From assembly GCF_051013375.1 (NCBI RefSeq), contig NZ_CP142125.1: DNA of 64,000 nucleotides, one strand, 5' to 3'. The notes under the pieces are model-generated. The model was not told the DNA's origin. It searched no databases and was given only the letters and a program-made list of their open reading frames with translations. Numbering within the stretch: position 1 is the first letter of the stretch; every line of letters begins with the position of its first letter. This DNA comes from Kordia algicida. Its GTDB lineage: Bacteria; Bacteroidota; Bacteroidia; Flavobacteriales; Flavobacteriaceae. Both the position numbers and the translations under genes were made by a program. Positions 8,414 to 18,392 of the stretch are shown here, one piece after another.

Positions 8414-10045
8414 ATGAGAAAGTTTACACCAGCGGTGCTAGTTCTTTTAGCACTGTTCACCGTAACTTTCGCAACTGCACAAGGGCCAGAGGCAGAAGCG
8501 ATTGAGACGAGTGAGACCTACAGCAATGTAGCCGCCAAAGACATGGAAAGTAAGGCAATCAAAGCTTTAGATCCAAATGGATACATGTACGAATTCGAAA
8601 ATCTTAATATCAACACACCTTATTCTGAGCATGCGACTGCATTTTTTAGAGATAAGGTTATTATTTCTTCTGCGAAAAAAATTGGGGCGTTTTTCACGAA
8701 GAAAGATAAAAATACAAACGAAGGTTTTTACAACTTATATTGTGGAGATTTAAGTCAAAAAGGAGATGTAAAAAATTTAGTGAATTTTTCTCGATCTATC
8801 AATACTAGAGAAAGTCACGAAGGTTCTATTGCTTTATCAAATGAGCAAAATGTTGTTTTCTTTACAAGAAGTGTTGAGGAAAACGGACAGCATAATTTAA
8901 AAATTTTTAGAGCAGAAATGCCAGAATATGAATGGACAAATATTGAAATGTTACCATTCAACGTAGAAGGATATTCTATTGAGAATCCAGTTTTATCTCC
9001 AAATAACAAAACAATTTACTTTTCATCAAACATGCCAGGTTCAAAAGGTGGATTTGATTTGTTCTCAGTAACAATTAACGATGACGGAACGTATTCTAAA
9101 CCAAAAAATTTAGGAAGCGAAATCAACACGCACAAAGATGAAAGATTTCCATACATCATGGGAGACAACAGTGCTTTGTATTTTTCTTCTAACGGACATT
9201 ACAATTTAGGTGGACTAGATGTTTTTGAGAGTAAAATCATTGATGGAAAATTCAATTTTCCTGTAAATATGGGAAGCTCTTTAAATAGTACTGAAGATGA
9301 TTTTGGTTTCTTAATGGATCAGTCAAACTCTGGTTTCTTTACTTCTAACAGGCCAGGAGGAAAAGGTGGAAATGATATCTACTATTTTAAAAGAGAAAAA
9401 ACAACACAAATATTACAAGGAACTATTGTTGATTATAAGACAAATATGATTTTACCAAATGCTACGGTAACAGTTGTTGACGCTTACGGTCGTGTAGTAG
9501 ATAAAATTACTTCTGACGATAAAGGAGTTTTTACAACAACAGTGATTCCTTACAATTCTTATACATTGCATGCTTCTAAAGATGGTTTTATTGAAACTGA
9601 GGAAGAATTTGAATCTTTTAGAGGTGATGATTTTAAGCATACAGTAACCATCAAGTTGCCACAAGCAAAAGCTGAAATCGTAAAAGAAGATGAAAAATTA
9701 ATGATTAAAATAGAAAATATTTATTTTGACTATAATAAATGGATGCTCAAAGATGAGTCAACATTATCTTTAAATAAGATTATTGATGTATTGAATGAGA
9801 ATCCAGAAATGAAAATTGAAATCAACGCGCATACTGACAACCGAGGGAGAGCAACTTACAACAGCAAGCTATCTAACAAACGAGCTGCTTCTGCTAGAGC
9901 GTATTTGCTTAAAAACGGAATAGATGCTAGCCGTGTGATTTCTAATGGATATGGAGAATCGCAACCTATAGAAGATTGTGGCACAAAATGTTCAGAGGCG
10001 CAACACGAGACGAACCGAAGAATCGAGTTTCTTATCGTGGAGTAA
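8414..10045 (+). CDS. OmpA-family envelope protein with PD40 propeller
   Basis: The 543-residue exported protein has a signal peptide (1-22, cut near ATAQ). Next is a PD40/WD40-like beta-propeller region (about 90-330) with repeats such as NKTIYFSSNMPGSKGGFDLF. A CarboxypepD_reg-like beta-sandwich (about 333-415) contains LQGTIVDYKTNMILPNATV. An OmpA C-terminal peptidoglycan-binding domain (about 425-543) carries INAHTDNRG and the family arginines in ETNRRIEF. Such proteins sit in the periplasm or at the outer membrane, tethered to peptidoglycan; some paralogues belong to the gliding/T9SS machinery (PorE-like). No PorP/SprF gene lies beside it, so that link is not supported here. Confidence 0.88.
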   Translation: MRKFTPAVLVLLALFTVTFATAQGPEAEAIETSETYSNVAAKDMESKAIKALDPNGYMYEFENLNINTPYSEHATAFFRDKVIISSAKKIGAFFTKKDKNTNEGFYNLYCGDLSQKGDVKNLVNFSRSINTRESHEGSIALSNEQNVVFFTRSVEENGQHNLKIFRAEMPEYEWTNIEMLPFNVEGYSIENPVLSPNNKTIYFSSNMPGSKGGFDLFSVTINDDGTYSKPKNLGSEINTHKDERFPYIMGDNSALYFSSNGHYNLGGLDVFESKIIDGKFNFPVNMGSSLNSTEDDFGFLMDQSNSGFFTSNRPGGKGGNDIYYFKREKTTQILQGTIVDYKTNMILPNATVTVVDAYGRVVDKITSDDKGVFTTTVIPYNSYTLHASKDGFIETEEEFESFRGDDFKHTVTIKLPQAKAEIVKEDEKLMIKIENIYFDYNKWMLKDESTLSLNKIIDVLNENPEMKIEINAHTDNRGRATYNSKLSNKRAASARAYLLKNGIDASRVISNGYGESQPIEDCGTKCSEAQHETNRRIEFLIVE

Positions 10046-10070
10046 TTGTAAATAATACTGATATTGCCCA

Positions 10071-10101
10071 AAAAAAGGAACGCGCCCTGCGTTCCTTTTT
10101 T
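10071..10101 (+). terminator. Terminator of the OmpA-family gene
   Basis: Perfect 13-bp arms at 10071-10083 and 10089-10101 enclose a 5-base loop, with GC-rich core GGAACGC/GCGTTCC and a T-run. Confidence 0.9.
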
Positions 10102-10231
10102 ATTTTTTGTAAACTCTTGTTTTGCGCGTAAAACTTCTTATCAACCTTTCCTTTAAAGTAAAATATTCTTTTTTAATGAAATATAAAATAGTTCACATAC
10201 TTAACAAAAAAACACAATAAGGGTATTAAAA

Positions 10232-10263
10232 AAAAGAGCAGTAACATACATTACTACTCTTTT
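10232..10263 (-). terminator. Terminator of the T9SS-exported protein gene
   Basis: Imperfect hairpin (one mismatch) with arms 10232-10244 and 10251-10263, rich in A on its left, giving a U-run on the minus strand 27 bases after the stop codon at 10290. Confidence 0.65.
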
Positions 10264-10289
10264 CACAAAACTATAAAATGTGCCTTGAA

Positions 10290-11810
10290 CTATCTTTTAT
10301 TCACTTTAATAGTTTTGCTTCCTTGATTACTTTGGATATTAATCAAGTAGCTTCCCGCAGATAGATTGTTCATATCTATGCTAACGTTTTCAATACTATT
10401 GACATTTTTCTCAAAACATAATCTACCTGTAAGATCATATACTCTTACAGTGCTTATAGGATGGTTAGACACATTACTTATAGTGACAATTCCGGAAGTA
10501 GGATTGGGATAAATTTTGATGTTTGTATTTTGTATAGATTCTTTTACTGATAAGGTTGAAAAATCAGCGTAGCTTTTGATAACTCCAGGAATACCATTTG
10601 GATTGTTTTGAGCTAATGTGTTTGTGAATAATACATTGCCGTCGGCAGTAAGCGCAACTGTGTCACCATCGCCACTTGTAGCATCATCATCGTATTCTCC
10701 TTGACGTGAATACCAATGGTTTACGCCGCCTTGCAACTCTCTTTTATACAAGTATACTTTTCCATTGTTGCCCCCAAAAGTATCATTTTGTGATGCACCA
10801 ACAGCCATAAATATTCCATTATCGTTTAGCGAAATTGATTCTCCAAACCTGTCATTCACATTTTCCCCAGAAACATCTCTAAAATACACATACGTATTAC
10901 TTGAAGAACTGTAACCATACGTACGTACATACCCACTATCTGCGCCACTTTGCGTTGCTCCAACAGCCAATACACTTTTATTTCCACTTAAGGCAACTGC
11001 TCTTCCAAAATTGTCATTCATACCAACAACACCGGCTGCCGTAAAAATGTTAGTCCAATCTGTTGTGTACTCAAATACTTTTACCTGACCTCTATTCTGC
11101 CCAGAAGGTGTTCCGTTTGCATCCACAAAAGGCGCTCCGACTGCTAGAAATGTTCCTGCATCATCTAAATCGATAGAAAAACCAAATTGATCGTTGTTTA
11201 CCGCTCCAGATAGCGTACTCCCTACTTGTGTCCAAACTGCTCCGTTGTAATTGTACACCTTCACTTCTCCTCTACCTGTATTGGCGCCAATAGCACTAAT
11301 AGCGACACGCATTCCGTCTGCACTTAAACTGATACTTGATCCTAAGGCTCTACCTGCTGTTTGCCCTTCAAATGTAGCACCTAGTTGTACCCAATTTGCA
11401 CCATCGTATTGATATACTTTTACATATCCTGCTTGAGTGACACCATTTGGATCTCCCGATTGTGCTCCAACAGCTATTATTGACCCTGTGGCATTCATAG
11501 CAATTGTTCTTCCAAATTCATCCCCTGGTTGTTCTCCGATAATGTCGCCACCTATCTTCATCCAATCAGTACCATTATATTCGTACATCGCCACTTTTCC
11601 AGTATTTGTGTTTAGCGGTAAAGATGGACCATCATATGCGCGTGAAGCTACTAATATTCTACTACCATCATCACTTACTTTTATGGCAAACCCAAAGAGT
11701 TCTTGATCGGCTCCTACTGGATCATATATGTCAGCTCTATACGATTCATACGTTTGTCCATAAATTAATAATGGTAATAGTAAAGCATAAAATAATAATT
11801 GTTTTTTCAT
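10290..11810 (-). CDS. T9SS type A sorted protein with FG-GAP-like repeats
   Basis: The 506-residue protein has a signal peptide (about 1-18). Around seven repeats of about 50 residues follow, of the form FG.a.s.ngsilavGa......G.V.vy (for example DGSRILVASRAYDG and NGIFMAVGASQND), as in FG-GAP/integrin-type propellers. The C-terminal part (about 433-506) is a type A T9SS sorting domain: KIYPNPTSGIV, then VRVYDLTGR, then LSAGSYLINI and a final TIKVNKR. It should cross the outer membrane by T9SS and be released or attached to the surface. Whether it binds a ligand is unknown; nothing enzymatic is visible. Confidence 0.88.
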   Translation of the reverse strand: MKKQLLFYALLLPLLIYGQTYESYRADIYDPVGADQELFGFAIKVSDDGSRILVASRAYDGPSLPLNTNTGKVAMYEYNGTDWMKIGGDIIGEQPGDEFGRTIAMNATGSIIAVGAQSGDPNGVTQAGYVKVYQYDGANWVQLGATFEGQTAGRALGSSISLSADGMRVAISAIGANTGRGEVKVYNYNGAVWTQVGSTLSGAVNNDQFGFSIDLDDAGTFLAVGAPFVDANGTPSGQNRGQVKVFEYTTDWTNIFTAAGVVGMNDNFGRAVALSGNKSVLAVGATQSGADSGYVRTYGYSSSSNTYVYFRDVSGENVNDRFGESISLNDNGIFMAVGASQNDTFGGNNGKVYLYKRELQGGVNHWYSRQGEYDDDATSGDGDTVALTADGNVLFTNTLAQNNPNGIPGVIKSYADFSTLSVKESIQNTNIKIYPNPTSGIVTISNVSNHPISTVRVYDLTGRLCFEKNVNSIENVSIDMNNLSAGSYLINIQSNQGSKTIKVNKR

Positions 11811-12046
11811 AGATAATTGATTTAATAGTTAGTATTGAAAACATTTTTACACATGTGTTAGTTTGATTGCATGTGCGTATTATTTTGATACTACAAATCA
11901 ATGAGAAATGCGTTTCCAGAAGAAATTTTTGGGGACTACAAAAGGGCTACAAGGGCTTTTATAGCGCATAAAAACAGCTAAATAGGTGTTTTTCCTGTAT
12001 AGACGTAAGTGTTTTTCCTTTTACTTTTTACGGGAATAAAAGGGAA

Positions 12047-13930
12047 TTATATTTCAAATAGGAAGTTTTTTAAATCATCTTCTTGACCCAATTCTAGTTT
12101 CTTTTTGAGTCGATAGCGTGTCATTTTTACACTTTTGGGAGTCACGTTGGTTAGTGTTGCAACTTCTTTGGTAGAAAGATTCATTCGAATGTAGGCACAA
12201 GCTTTGAGATCATTATTGGTTAAGTTTGGATATTTTGCATTGAGCGTTTTGAAAAAATTAGGATGTACATTGGTAAAATGTTTTTGAAATGTTTCCCAAT
12301 GATCGTCAAAATTTAAGCCTTGCTTTACTATATTATTCAATTCTTTAATAAAATCGGCTTTGGAAGTTTCACTTTCTTTAAAAGCAGTTATTGTATCATT
12401 CAATTCCTCAAGCAGTTTGTTTTTTTGAAGCGATTTCATAGTGAGCGAACTTAATTCTACAGCTTTTAATTCTAATTCTTTCTTTTGTAACTGTGCTTCA
12501 AGTTCGGATGCTACTTTTTCTTTTGTCAAGATGGTTTCTTTGAGCTGAAATGATTTTTGCTTGATTTTGTAACGATTGTATAATAACAAAAGGGTTATAA
12601 TTAATAAGATAGAAAATACAATTGCCCAATTTCGATAAGTTTTTGTCAACGCAATGTCTTTATCTTTTTTAATCGTTTCTATTTGAAGAATTTGAATTTC
12701 CTTGGCTTTCTTTTCGGCTTCGTATTGTTCTTGGTAAAAAGCTACTTTTTCAGAGAGATCTTTTTTAAAGAGACTGTCTTGCATTTTGGTATACATTTGA
12801 AAATTAGCATACGACGCATCATAATTTTTTAGTTGATGATTAGAATCTGTAAGTCCTAAATAAGCTTCTTTTAGATAGGATAATGATCCTGACTTTTCAG
12901 CATTTGCCAAAGCTTCTTCATAATACGCTTGCGATTTTGCATAGTTTTTTTGGTTGTATTCCAACGTAGCCAAATTGACAAAAGTCAGCGCTAGGTTTTC
13001 TGTATCTCCTATATTTTTAAACAAGTCATTTGCATTGGTATAATACGAGATTGCTTTTGCTACATTATTTTCTTGAACGCTTATGTTTCCTAAATTCGAA
13101 TATGCTCCAGCCAACGCTCTTTTATCGTTCATTTTTTTGGCAAAGCCTAAATATTTTACATAGAATGTTTTCGCCTTTTCAAGATTGTCAGTTTCGTAGT
13201 ATACAGTTGCTAAGTTGTTGGTAGAGCTCGCTATGAGTCGTGGATTTTTAATCAATTGTCTGAGTTCGTAAGCTTCTTCCAGGTATTGAATAGCATTGTC
13301 ATAATCTTCTAGGTCTTTGTATAGCAATCCGATACCGTTTAACGCATCTGAGGTTTCTTTTTTTAATTCATACTTCTTATAGATTGGTAACGCCTTAAAG
13401 TAGTATTGCAACGCTTCTTCGTAATTTCCTTTTTGCCTGTATAACGCAGCAATATTATTATAAGAACGTGCTACTTGTGATGAATCTTCTAGTTTTTTCC
13501 GATAACGAACAGATGCTTTATAATTCGTTAAACTAGAATCTACTTTTCCCAATCGCTGAAACAAAACGCCCATATTATTGTATGCATCACCTTTCTTTTT
13601 GGTATTTTCTTCGGGAACGCTTCGCAAGGATTTTCGCCAATAGACTTCCGTACTGTCATATTTTCGCAGATAAAAATAAGCTGTTCCTAAGTTTTTATAT
13701 GAGTCTATAAGTCCGTCTGTATACTTTAGTTCTTCACTTAACGCAATCGCTTCAGGCAAATAGGTAAATGCTAATTTGATATTTGAATTGAACGATTTAC
13801 GACCAATTTGATTCAACAATTTAACCTTGTTCGTATCTTTCGGTACAGTTTGAAGTTGTGTAATAAGTGAATCAATTTGAGAAAAGGAAAATTGAGCAAT
13901 ACATAGAAATAATAGCGTAATTTTTTTCAT
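12047..13930 (-). CDS. TPR protein with membrane segment and C-terminal LuxR-like HTH
   Basis: The 627-residue protein has a signal peptide or anchor (1-17) and about nine tetratricopeptide repeats (about 35-380; for example DAYNNMGVLFQRLGKVDSSL). A short coiled segment precedes a single membrane helix (about 433-453, WAIVFSILLIITLLLLY). A long cytoplasmic coiled coil and a LuxR/NarL-type helix-turn-helix (about 575-615, LSTKEVATLTNVTPKSVKMTRYR, given here in part) finish it. The layout suggests a one-component regulator with periplasmic TPR sensor and cytoplasmic DNA-binding end, a type common in flavobacteria. The neighbouring T9SS protein gene on the same strand is a possible target, by proximity only. 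Confidence 0.8.
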   Translation of the reverse strand: MKKITLLFLCIAQFSFSQIDSLITQLQTVPKDTNKVKLLNQIGRKSFNSNIKLAFTYLPEAIALSEELKYTDGLIDSYKNLGTAYFYLRKYDSTEVYWRKSLRSVPEENTKKKGDAYNNMGVLFQRLGKVDSSLTNYKASVRYRKKLEDSSQVARSYNNIAALYRQKGNYEEALQYYFKALPIYKKYELKKETSDALNGIGLLYKDLEDYDNAIQYLEEAYELRQLIKNPRLIASSTNNLATVYYETDNLEKAKTFYVKYLGFAKKMNDKRALAGAYSNLGNISVQENNVAKAISYYTNANDLFKNIGDTENLALTFVNLATLEYNQKNYAKSQAYYEEALANAEKSGSLSYLKEAYLGLTDSNHQLKNYDASYANFQMYTKMQDSLFKKDLSEKVAFYQEQYEAEKKAKEIQILQIETIKKDKDIALTKTYRNWAIVFSILLIITLLLLYNRYKIKQKSFQLKETILTKEKVASELEAQLQKKELELKAVELSSLTMKSLQKNKLLEELNDTITAFKESETSKADFIKELNNIVKQGLNFDDHWETFQKHFTNVHPNFFKTLNAKYPNLTNNDLKACAYIRMNLSTKEVATLTNVTPKSVKMTRYRLKKKLELGQEDDLKNFLFEI

Positions 13931-14147
13931 AGAAATTAGTTGATGTATTTGCTAGAGCAAAACGTTCCAACCTGCATTATTCACTTACATTTGCCCTAAA
14001 CTTTTAGATTTGATTTTTCAAAATACAAAAAAAATGACATTTGCTGTTTTTCTCCTTTATGTTATTGGAATTTAATTGTATAAATTTAAAATTGCTTAAA
14101 AACGCAAAAGCCTCAAAAGGGACTTTTATACCAAATATCGAATTGCT

Positions 14148-15422
14148 TTAATTATTTTTAGCGACTATATTTTGTGAAGTAGTTACCTCTTTTTTTGGCA
14201 GCATCTTTTTATAACGTCCATTTCCTACGTACGTATAGATCAATTCTGAGAGATAGAAGCGTTTATTGCGCCATGAATCTCCTAAACGAACAACAATAAT
14301 ATTTTCTGTTGGATTCACATATACATGCTGCCCTAAGATGCCAAGTGCGTTGTAATCGTCTCCTTGAAAGTATGATACATATTTACCGCTTTTTAACTTT
14401 TTAGAGCTTATAAATTCTTTTCCGTTTGCTGCTGCATATGCTTTTCCTTCATCTTCTGTATCAAATATTTCGTAGTGCGAACTTGTCCACCATTTATTTT
14501 TGTATCCAAAGTGACTTCTGATTTTTTTCCCGCTGTCCGTTTTAGCAACCCAAGCCGCAGGAACAATTTGTTTCCCTTTGTATTTTCCTCCATTCAAGTA
14601 CAATCTTCCTAATTTTGCAAAATCTTCTGCTGTAGCGTTGATTCCGCAAAATGCTTTTACCATTTTGTTACGATCACTGTCTACAGACCAAGTTGCATCT
14701 GACGTCATTTCTAATGGTTTCCACAATTTTTCTGATAAATATTCTTCTACTGGCATTTTTGTCACACGTTCAAGAATAACTCCTAATACTTGTGTATCAA
14801 TACTTCTGTAGTTAAAACGTCCTGGCGCTTCTTCAATGGTCATTCCGTGCGTAATTTTTGTACGAATATTAGTTCCGTAATACAAACGTGCCATTCCTGT
14901 AAACGGATTTAATCGTGGGTATTCATCAAATTTGATTCCGCTTTGCATGTTTAGCAAGTGTTTTACGGTGATTTTCTCAAAATCTTTGTCTTGTTTCAAT
15001 AATTCTGGCAAATACGTTGTTATTGGTTCATTTTCGTTTAGTAAGCCTTCTCCTTGCGCAATTCCAACCAACGCAGACACAAAAGATTTTGCCACTGAAA
15101 AAGAAGTGTGTAATGAATTTTCATCGTAGTTGTTGAAATATTTTTCATAAATAATCGTGTCATTTTTAATTACCATAAATGCGTTGGTGTTACTTCCTTC
15201 TAAAGATTTATCTAAAAAAGCAGCCAATTCAGTATCGGTTTTTTTAGCAAATTCAAAATCAGTTGTCCCTTTTTCAACGATTACTTTTGGTTGCCATTCA
15301 TGATCGGTTACGTCTGCTTGTCCGTGTGCAATGGATCTATAAACTACGGTGCAACTTTCTAAATTAAAAGCTGTAATTACAAGTAAAGTGCAGGCTAAAA
15401 TTCTAAATATTGACTTTTTCAT
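14148..15422 (-). CDS. Serine hydrolase lipoprotein, class C beta-lactamase fold
   Basis: The 424-residue protein has a lipoprotein-type signal with Cys24 (LESC). A beta-lactamase/penicillin-binding fold follows: nucleophile motif S109-V-A-K112 within HTSFSVAKS, Tyr motif Y205-R-S207, and a C-terminal stretch with ILGQHVYVNP in place of a strict KTG box. Members hydrolyse esters, D-amino-acid peptides or small amides; substrate cannot be told. It lies 117 bases downstream of a membrane LytTR regulator gene on the same strand, which may control it. Confidence 0.82.
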   Translation of the reverse strand: MKKSIFRILACTLLVITAFNLESCTVVYRSIAHGQADVTDHEWQPKVIVEKGTTDFEFAKKTDTELAAFLDKSLEGSNTNAFMVIKNDTIIYEKYFNNYDENSLHTSFSVAKSFVSALVGIAQGEGLLNENEPITTYLPELLKQDKDFEKITVKHLLNMQSGIKFDEYPRLNPFTGMARLYYGTNIRTKITHGMTIEEAPGRFNYRSIDTQVLGVILERVTKMPVEEYLSEKLWKPLEMTSDATWSVDSDRNKMVKAFCGINATAEDFAKLGRLYLNGGKYKGKQIVPAAWVAKTDSGKKIRSHFGYKNKWWTSSHYEIFDTEDEGKAYAAANGKEFISSKKLKSGKYVSYFQGDDYNALGILGQHVYVNPTENIIVVRLGDSWRNKRFYLSELIYTYVGNGRYKKMLPKKEVTTSQNIVAKNN

Positions 15423-15539
15423 AATGAACTATTTTGATTGTTTGACAGTTCAATATTCCAACATTTACCCAGTGTTTACAACTAATTGTGGCGAATGAAT
15501 CGATTTGAGTGGCGAAAATTTTCCACTTTGGCGAATGGT

Positions 15540-16352
15540 TTATTCTGCGGGATTAACGAATTTTTCAACCAACGCTTTTTTGTAGGTTTTTGATACAGGA
15601 ATTTCTGTGACCGCTGGCTTTAATATGAGAATTGTTTGTGAAGATTCACGTTTCCATTCCAAAAAATGAATTGGATTTATTAAGAATGATCGATGTGTTT
15701 TTAGTAAGAACGGAAATTCTTTTTGTAAGACTGATATTTTGTTTCTGAATAGTTCACTTTTTAATTGACCTTGCAATAAGTAGTATACTTTTACATAATT
15801 GTTCGCAGATTCAATATATACTAATTCAGATTCTTTGAGATGTAATACTTCTGCCTTGTTTTCGCCTTTGATGACAATTGTTGGTTCTTTAGTGGAAGTG
15901 GCGGGTTCGTGTACTATGACTTTTTCGCTAAATAACCAGCGCAAAAAAATCATTACAGGCAAAATTAAAAATACTGTTGGAATTACGTTTTGAAAGAAGA
16001 AGAACCAAAAAGTGTGTGCATCTGGGTCATTTTCAAGTAGAATAATTTTAAAGAATAAATACGAGATTCCACCTGCAATTATGATAAGTGACAACAAAAA
16101 CAATCCTTCTTGCAAAAACGACCATTTCCCTGCCGATCTGTAAAGAAATCGCTGAATAGGGATGGTAATGATATAGGTTAAAACTCCAATAATACTATAC
16201 CCAAATACAGCTAACATCCGCTCGTCTCGTGCTAGCTGATACATATCAAATGGTTCTATATAATAAAAGAACAGAAACAACCAAAGTCCAATAAAAAATC
16301 CAATCAATAACTGTTTAGCTACTGATTGGATATAGAAATTTTGTATTTGCAT
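15540..16352 (-). CDS. Membrane-anchored LytTR-family DNA-binding regulator
   Basis: The 270-residue protein starts with about four membrane segments (about 12-32, 45-65, 78-105, 118-142). A C-terminal LytTR domain (about 165-265) has HLKESELVYIESANNYVKV, a KSELFRNKIS segment and FLLKTHRSFLINPIHF, the usual LytTR order. No receiver domain is present. It is likely a membrane-bound transcription factor sensing an envelope or small-molecule signal. Clp genes lie only 10 bases upstream on the same strand (clpX stop at 16363), so read-through from the clp unit is possible. LytTR proteins bind paired direct repeats about 21 bp apart. Confidence 0.85.
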   Translation of the reverse strand: MQIQNFYIQSVAKQLLIGFFIGLWLFLFFYYIEPFDMYQLARDERMLAVFGYSIIGVLTYIITIPIQRFLYRSAGKWSFLQEGLFLLSLIIIAGGISYLFFKIILLENDPDAHTFWFFFFQNVIPTVFLILPVMIFLRWLFSEKVIVHEPATSTKEPTIVIKGENKAEVLHLKESELVYIESANNYVKVYYLLQGQLKSELFRNKISVLQKEFPFLLKTHRSFLINPIHFLEWKRESSQTILILKPAVTEIPVSKTYKKALVEKFVNPAE

Positions 16353-16362
16353 TACCGTTGTT

Positions 16363-17595
16363 TTATGATACTGCTTTCAATTTTTTGATCGCTACTTTCG
16401 ATAGCTTTTTTTCAGCGTATGTTTTGGTAATTTTTAGTTCTTTTTCGTCAGAACCTGGCAAATCAAACATCGCGTCAGTTAAGATGGTTTCACATAATGA
16501 ACGTAATCCACGTGCACCCAATTTGTACTGAATTGCTTTTTCCACGATAAATTCTAACGCACCTTCTGTGATATCAAACTCAATACTATCCATTTCAAAT
16601 AGCTTTTTGTATTGTTTGATGATCGCATTTTTTGGTTCTGTTAAAATCGCGCGAAGCGTATTTGCATCTAGCGGATTCATGTGTGTTAATACTGGCAAAC
16701 GACCAATAATTTCAGGAATTAATCCGAAATCTTTTAAGTCTTTTGGAATGATGTATTGCAACAAGTTATCCGTATCAATTGCTTCTTCATCCTTGGAAGC
16801 ACTATACCCAACAGCTTGCATGTTTAATCTACGTGTAATGACACGATCGATTCCATCAAAAGCTCCACCAGCAATGAAAAGAATGTTTTCAGTATTTACT
16901 TCGATGAATTTTTGATCTGGATGTTTTCTTCCTCCTTTTGGCGGAACATTTACTACAGTTCCTTCTAAAAGTTTTAATAAAGCTTGCTGTACACCTTCTC
17001 CAGAAACATCTCGTGTAATAGATGGATTGTCACTTTTACGAGCAATTTTGTCTATTTCGTCAATAAATACAATTCCACGCTCTGCTTTTTCTAGGTTGTA
17101 ATCTGCTGCTTGTAGCAAACGTGTTAGGATACTTTCTACATCTTCTCCCACGTATCCAGCTTCCGTTAAAACAGTAGCATCTACAATTGCTAATGGAACG
17201 TTTAGCATACGCGCAATGGTTTTTGCCATTAACGTTTTTCCCGTTCCCGTTTGTCCAACCATGATAATGTTACTCTTTTGGATTTCGATATCATCTTTGG
17301 TTGGTGCTTGTAATAGTCGTTTATAGTGATTGTACACGGCAACCGACATTACTTTTTTGGTAGCTCCTTGACCGATGATAAATTCGTCCAAAAAGGCTTT
17401 GATTTGTTTTGGTTTTCGAAGCACCAATTCAGAAGACAATTCATCATTGCTTGACTGTTTTGATTCTTCTAGAACAATCCCGTGAGCTTGCTCTATACAC
17501 CTGTCGCAGATATGCGCATCCAAACCAGCAATCAACAGATTGGTTTCTGGTTTTTTTCTACCACAGAATGAACATTCTAATTCTTCTTTCGCCAT
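16363..17595 (-). CDS. clpX: ATP-dependent Clp protease ATPase subunit ClpX
   Basis: The 410-residue protein is a standard ClpX unfoldase. The N-terminal zinc-binding domain has cysteines in CSFCGRK and CDRC (about 8-37). Walker A is GQTGTGKT, Walker B is IVFIDEIDKIA, and SITRDVSGEGVQQALLK and a GARGLR sensor-2 region follow. It forms a hexamer that feeds unfolded substrates into ClpP. The gene follows clpP by 25 bases on the same strand with no terminator between, so the two are co-transcribed. Confidence 0.97.
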   Translation of the reverse strand: MAKEELECSFCGRKKPETNLLIAGLDAHICDRCIEQAHGIVLEESKQSSNDELSSELVLRKPKQIKAFLDEFIIGQGATKKVMSVAVYNHYKRLLQAPTKDDIEIQKSNIIMVGQTGTGKTLMAKTIARMLNVPLAIVDATVLTEAGYVGEDVESILTRLLQAADYNLEKAERGIVFIDEIDKIARKSDNPSITRDVSGEGVQQALLKLLEGTVVNVPPKGGRKHPDQKFIEVNTENILFIAGGAFDGIDRVITRRLNMQAVGYSASKDEEAIDTDNLLQYIIPKDLKDFGLIPEIIGRLPVLTHMNPLDANTLRAILTEPKNAIIKQYKKLFEMDSIEFDITEGALEFIVEKAIQYKLGARGLRSLCETILTDAMFDLPGSDEKELKITKTYAEKKLSKVAIKKLKAVS

Positions 17596-17620
17596 TATTA
17601 TTGTTATTCACTTGTAAAGA

Positions 17621-18313
17621 TTATTCTCTTACAAGTATTTCGTCAATCATTCCGTATTCTTTAGCTCTATCAGCTTTCATCCAGTAATCTCTATCTGAGT
17701 CTTCATATATTTTCTCGTAGGGTTGCCCTGAATGCTTAGAAATGATTTTGTATAATTCTTCTTTTAATATTAAGATTTCTCTCGCTGTAATTTCAATATC
17801 ACTCGCTTGTCCTTGAGCGCCACCAAGTGGTTGGTGAATCATCACTCTTGAGTGTGTAAGCCCAGAGCGTTTTCCGGCTTGACCGGCACAAAGTAAAACT
17901 GCTCCCATAGAAGCTGCCATACCTGTACAAATGGTTGCTACATCTGGCTTGATAAACTGCATGGTGTCATAGATTCCCAAACCTGCGTATACGCTTCCTC
18001 CTGGAGAGTTGATGTAAATTTGAATGTCTTTTGATGAATCTACACTTTCCATAAACAATAATTGCGCCTGTACAATATTTGCAACTTGGTCGTCAATTCC
18101 TGTTCCTAAAAATATAATTCTATCCATCATTAAACGAGAGAAAACATCCATTTGTGCTACATTCATCTGGCGTTCTTCAATGATGTAAGGTGTCATTCCT
18201 ACTGGGTTTGAAAATGCCGATGGAGACATACGACTTACAATTTTGTCGTAGTACATATTGTTGATACCGTGATGTTTAGTAGCGTATTTATGAAATTCTT
18301 TTTTATAGTTCAT
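17621..18313 (-). CDS. clpP: ATP-dependent Clp protease proteolytic subunit ClpP
   Basis: The 230-residue serine protease has nucleophile S135 in GMAASMGA, H160 in MIHQPLGG and an acidic residue near 207-209 in DSDRDYWM. It carries a longer N-terminus (about 30-40 residues before the first conserved strand) than E. coli ClpP; the start at 18313 keeps it, but an internal ATG (for example MSPSAF or MTPYII) could be the true start. Tetradecamer with ClpX. A hairpin with U-run lies between it and upstream tig, so part of its expression probably comes from its own promoter. Confidence 0.96.
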   Translation of the reverse strand: MNYKKEFHKYATKHHGINNMYYDKIVSRMSPSAFSNPVGMTPYIIEERQMNVAQMDVFSRLMMDRIIFLGTGIDDQVANIVQAQLLFMESVDSSKDIQIYINSPGGSVYAGLGIYDTMQFIKPDVATICTGMAASMGAVLLCAGQAGKRSGLTHSRVMIHQPLGGAQGQASDIEITAREILILKEELYKIISKHSGQPYEKIYEDSDRDYWMKADRAKEYGMIDEILVRE

Positions 18314-18341
18314 TTCGTGTCTTTCTATTTTTTGATTAAAA

Positions 18342-18372
18342 AAGGCGTTAAAAATTATGATTTTAACGCCTT
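18342..18372 (-). terminator. Hairpin terminator between tig and clpP
   Basis: Perfect 12-bp arms (18342-18353 and 18361-18372) around a 7-base loop, followed on the minus strand by a U-run. It lies between the tig stop (18393) and the clpP start (18313). Confidence 0.8.
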
Positions 18373-18392
18373 AAATATAAGTATTTTATTTC

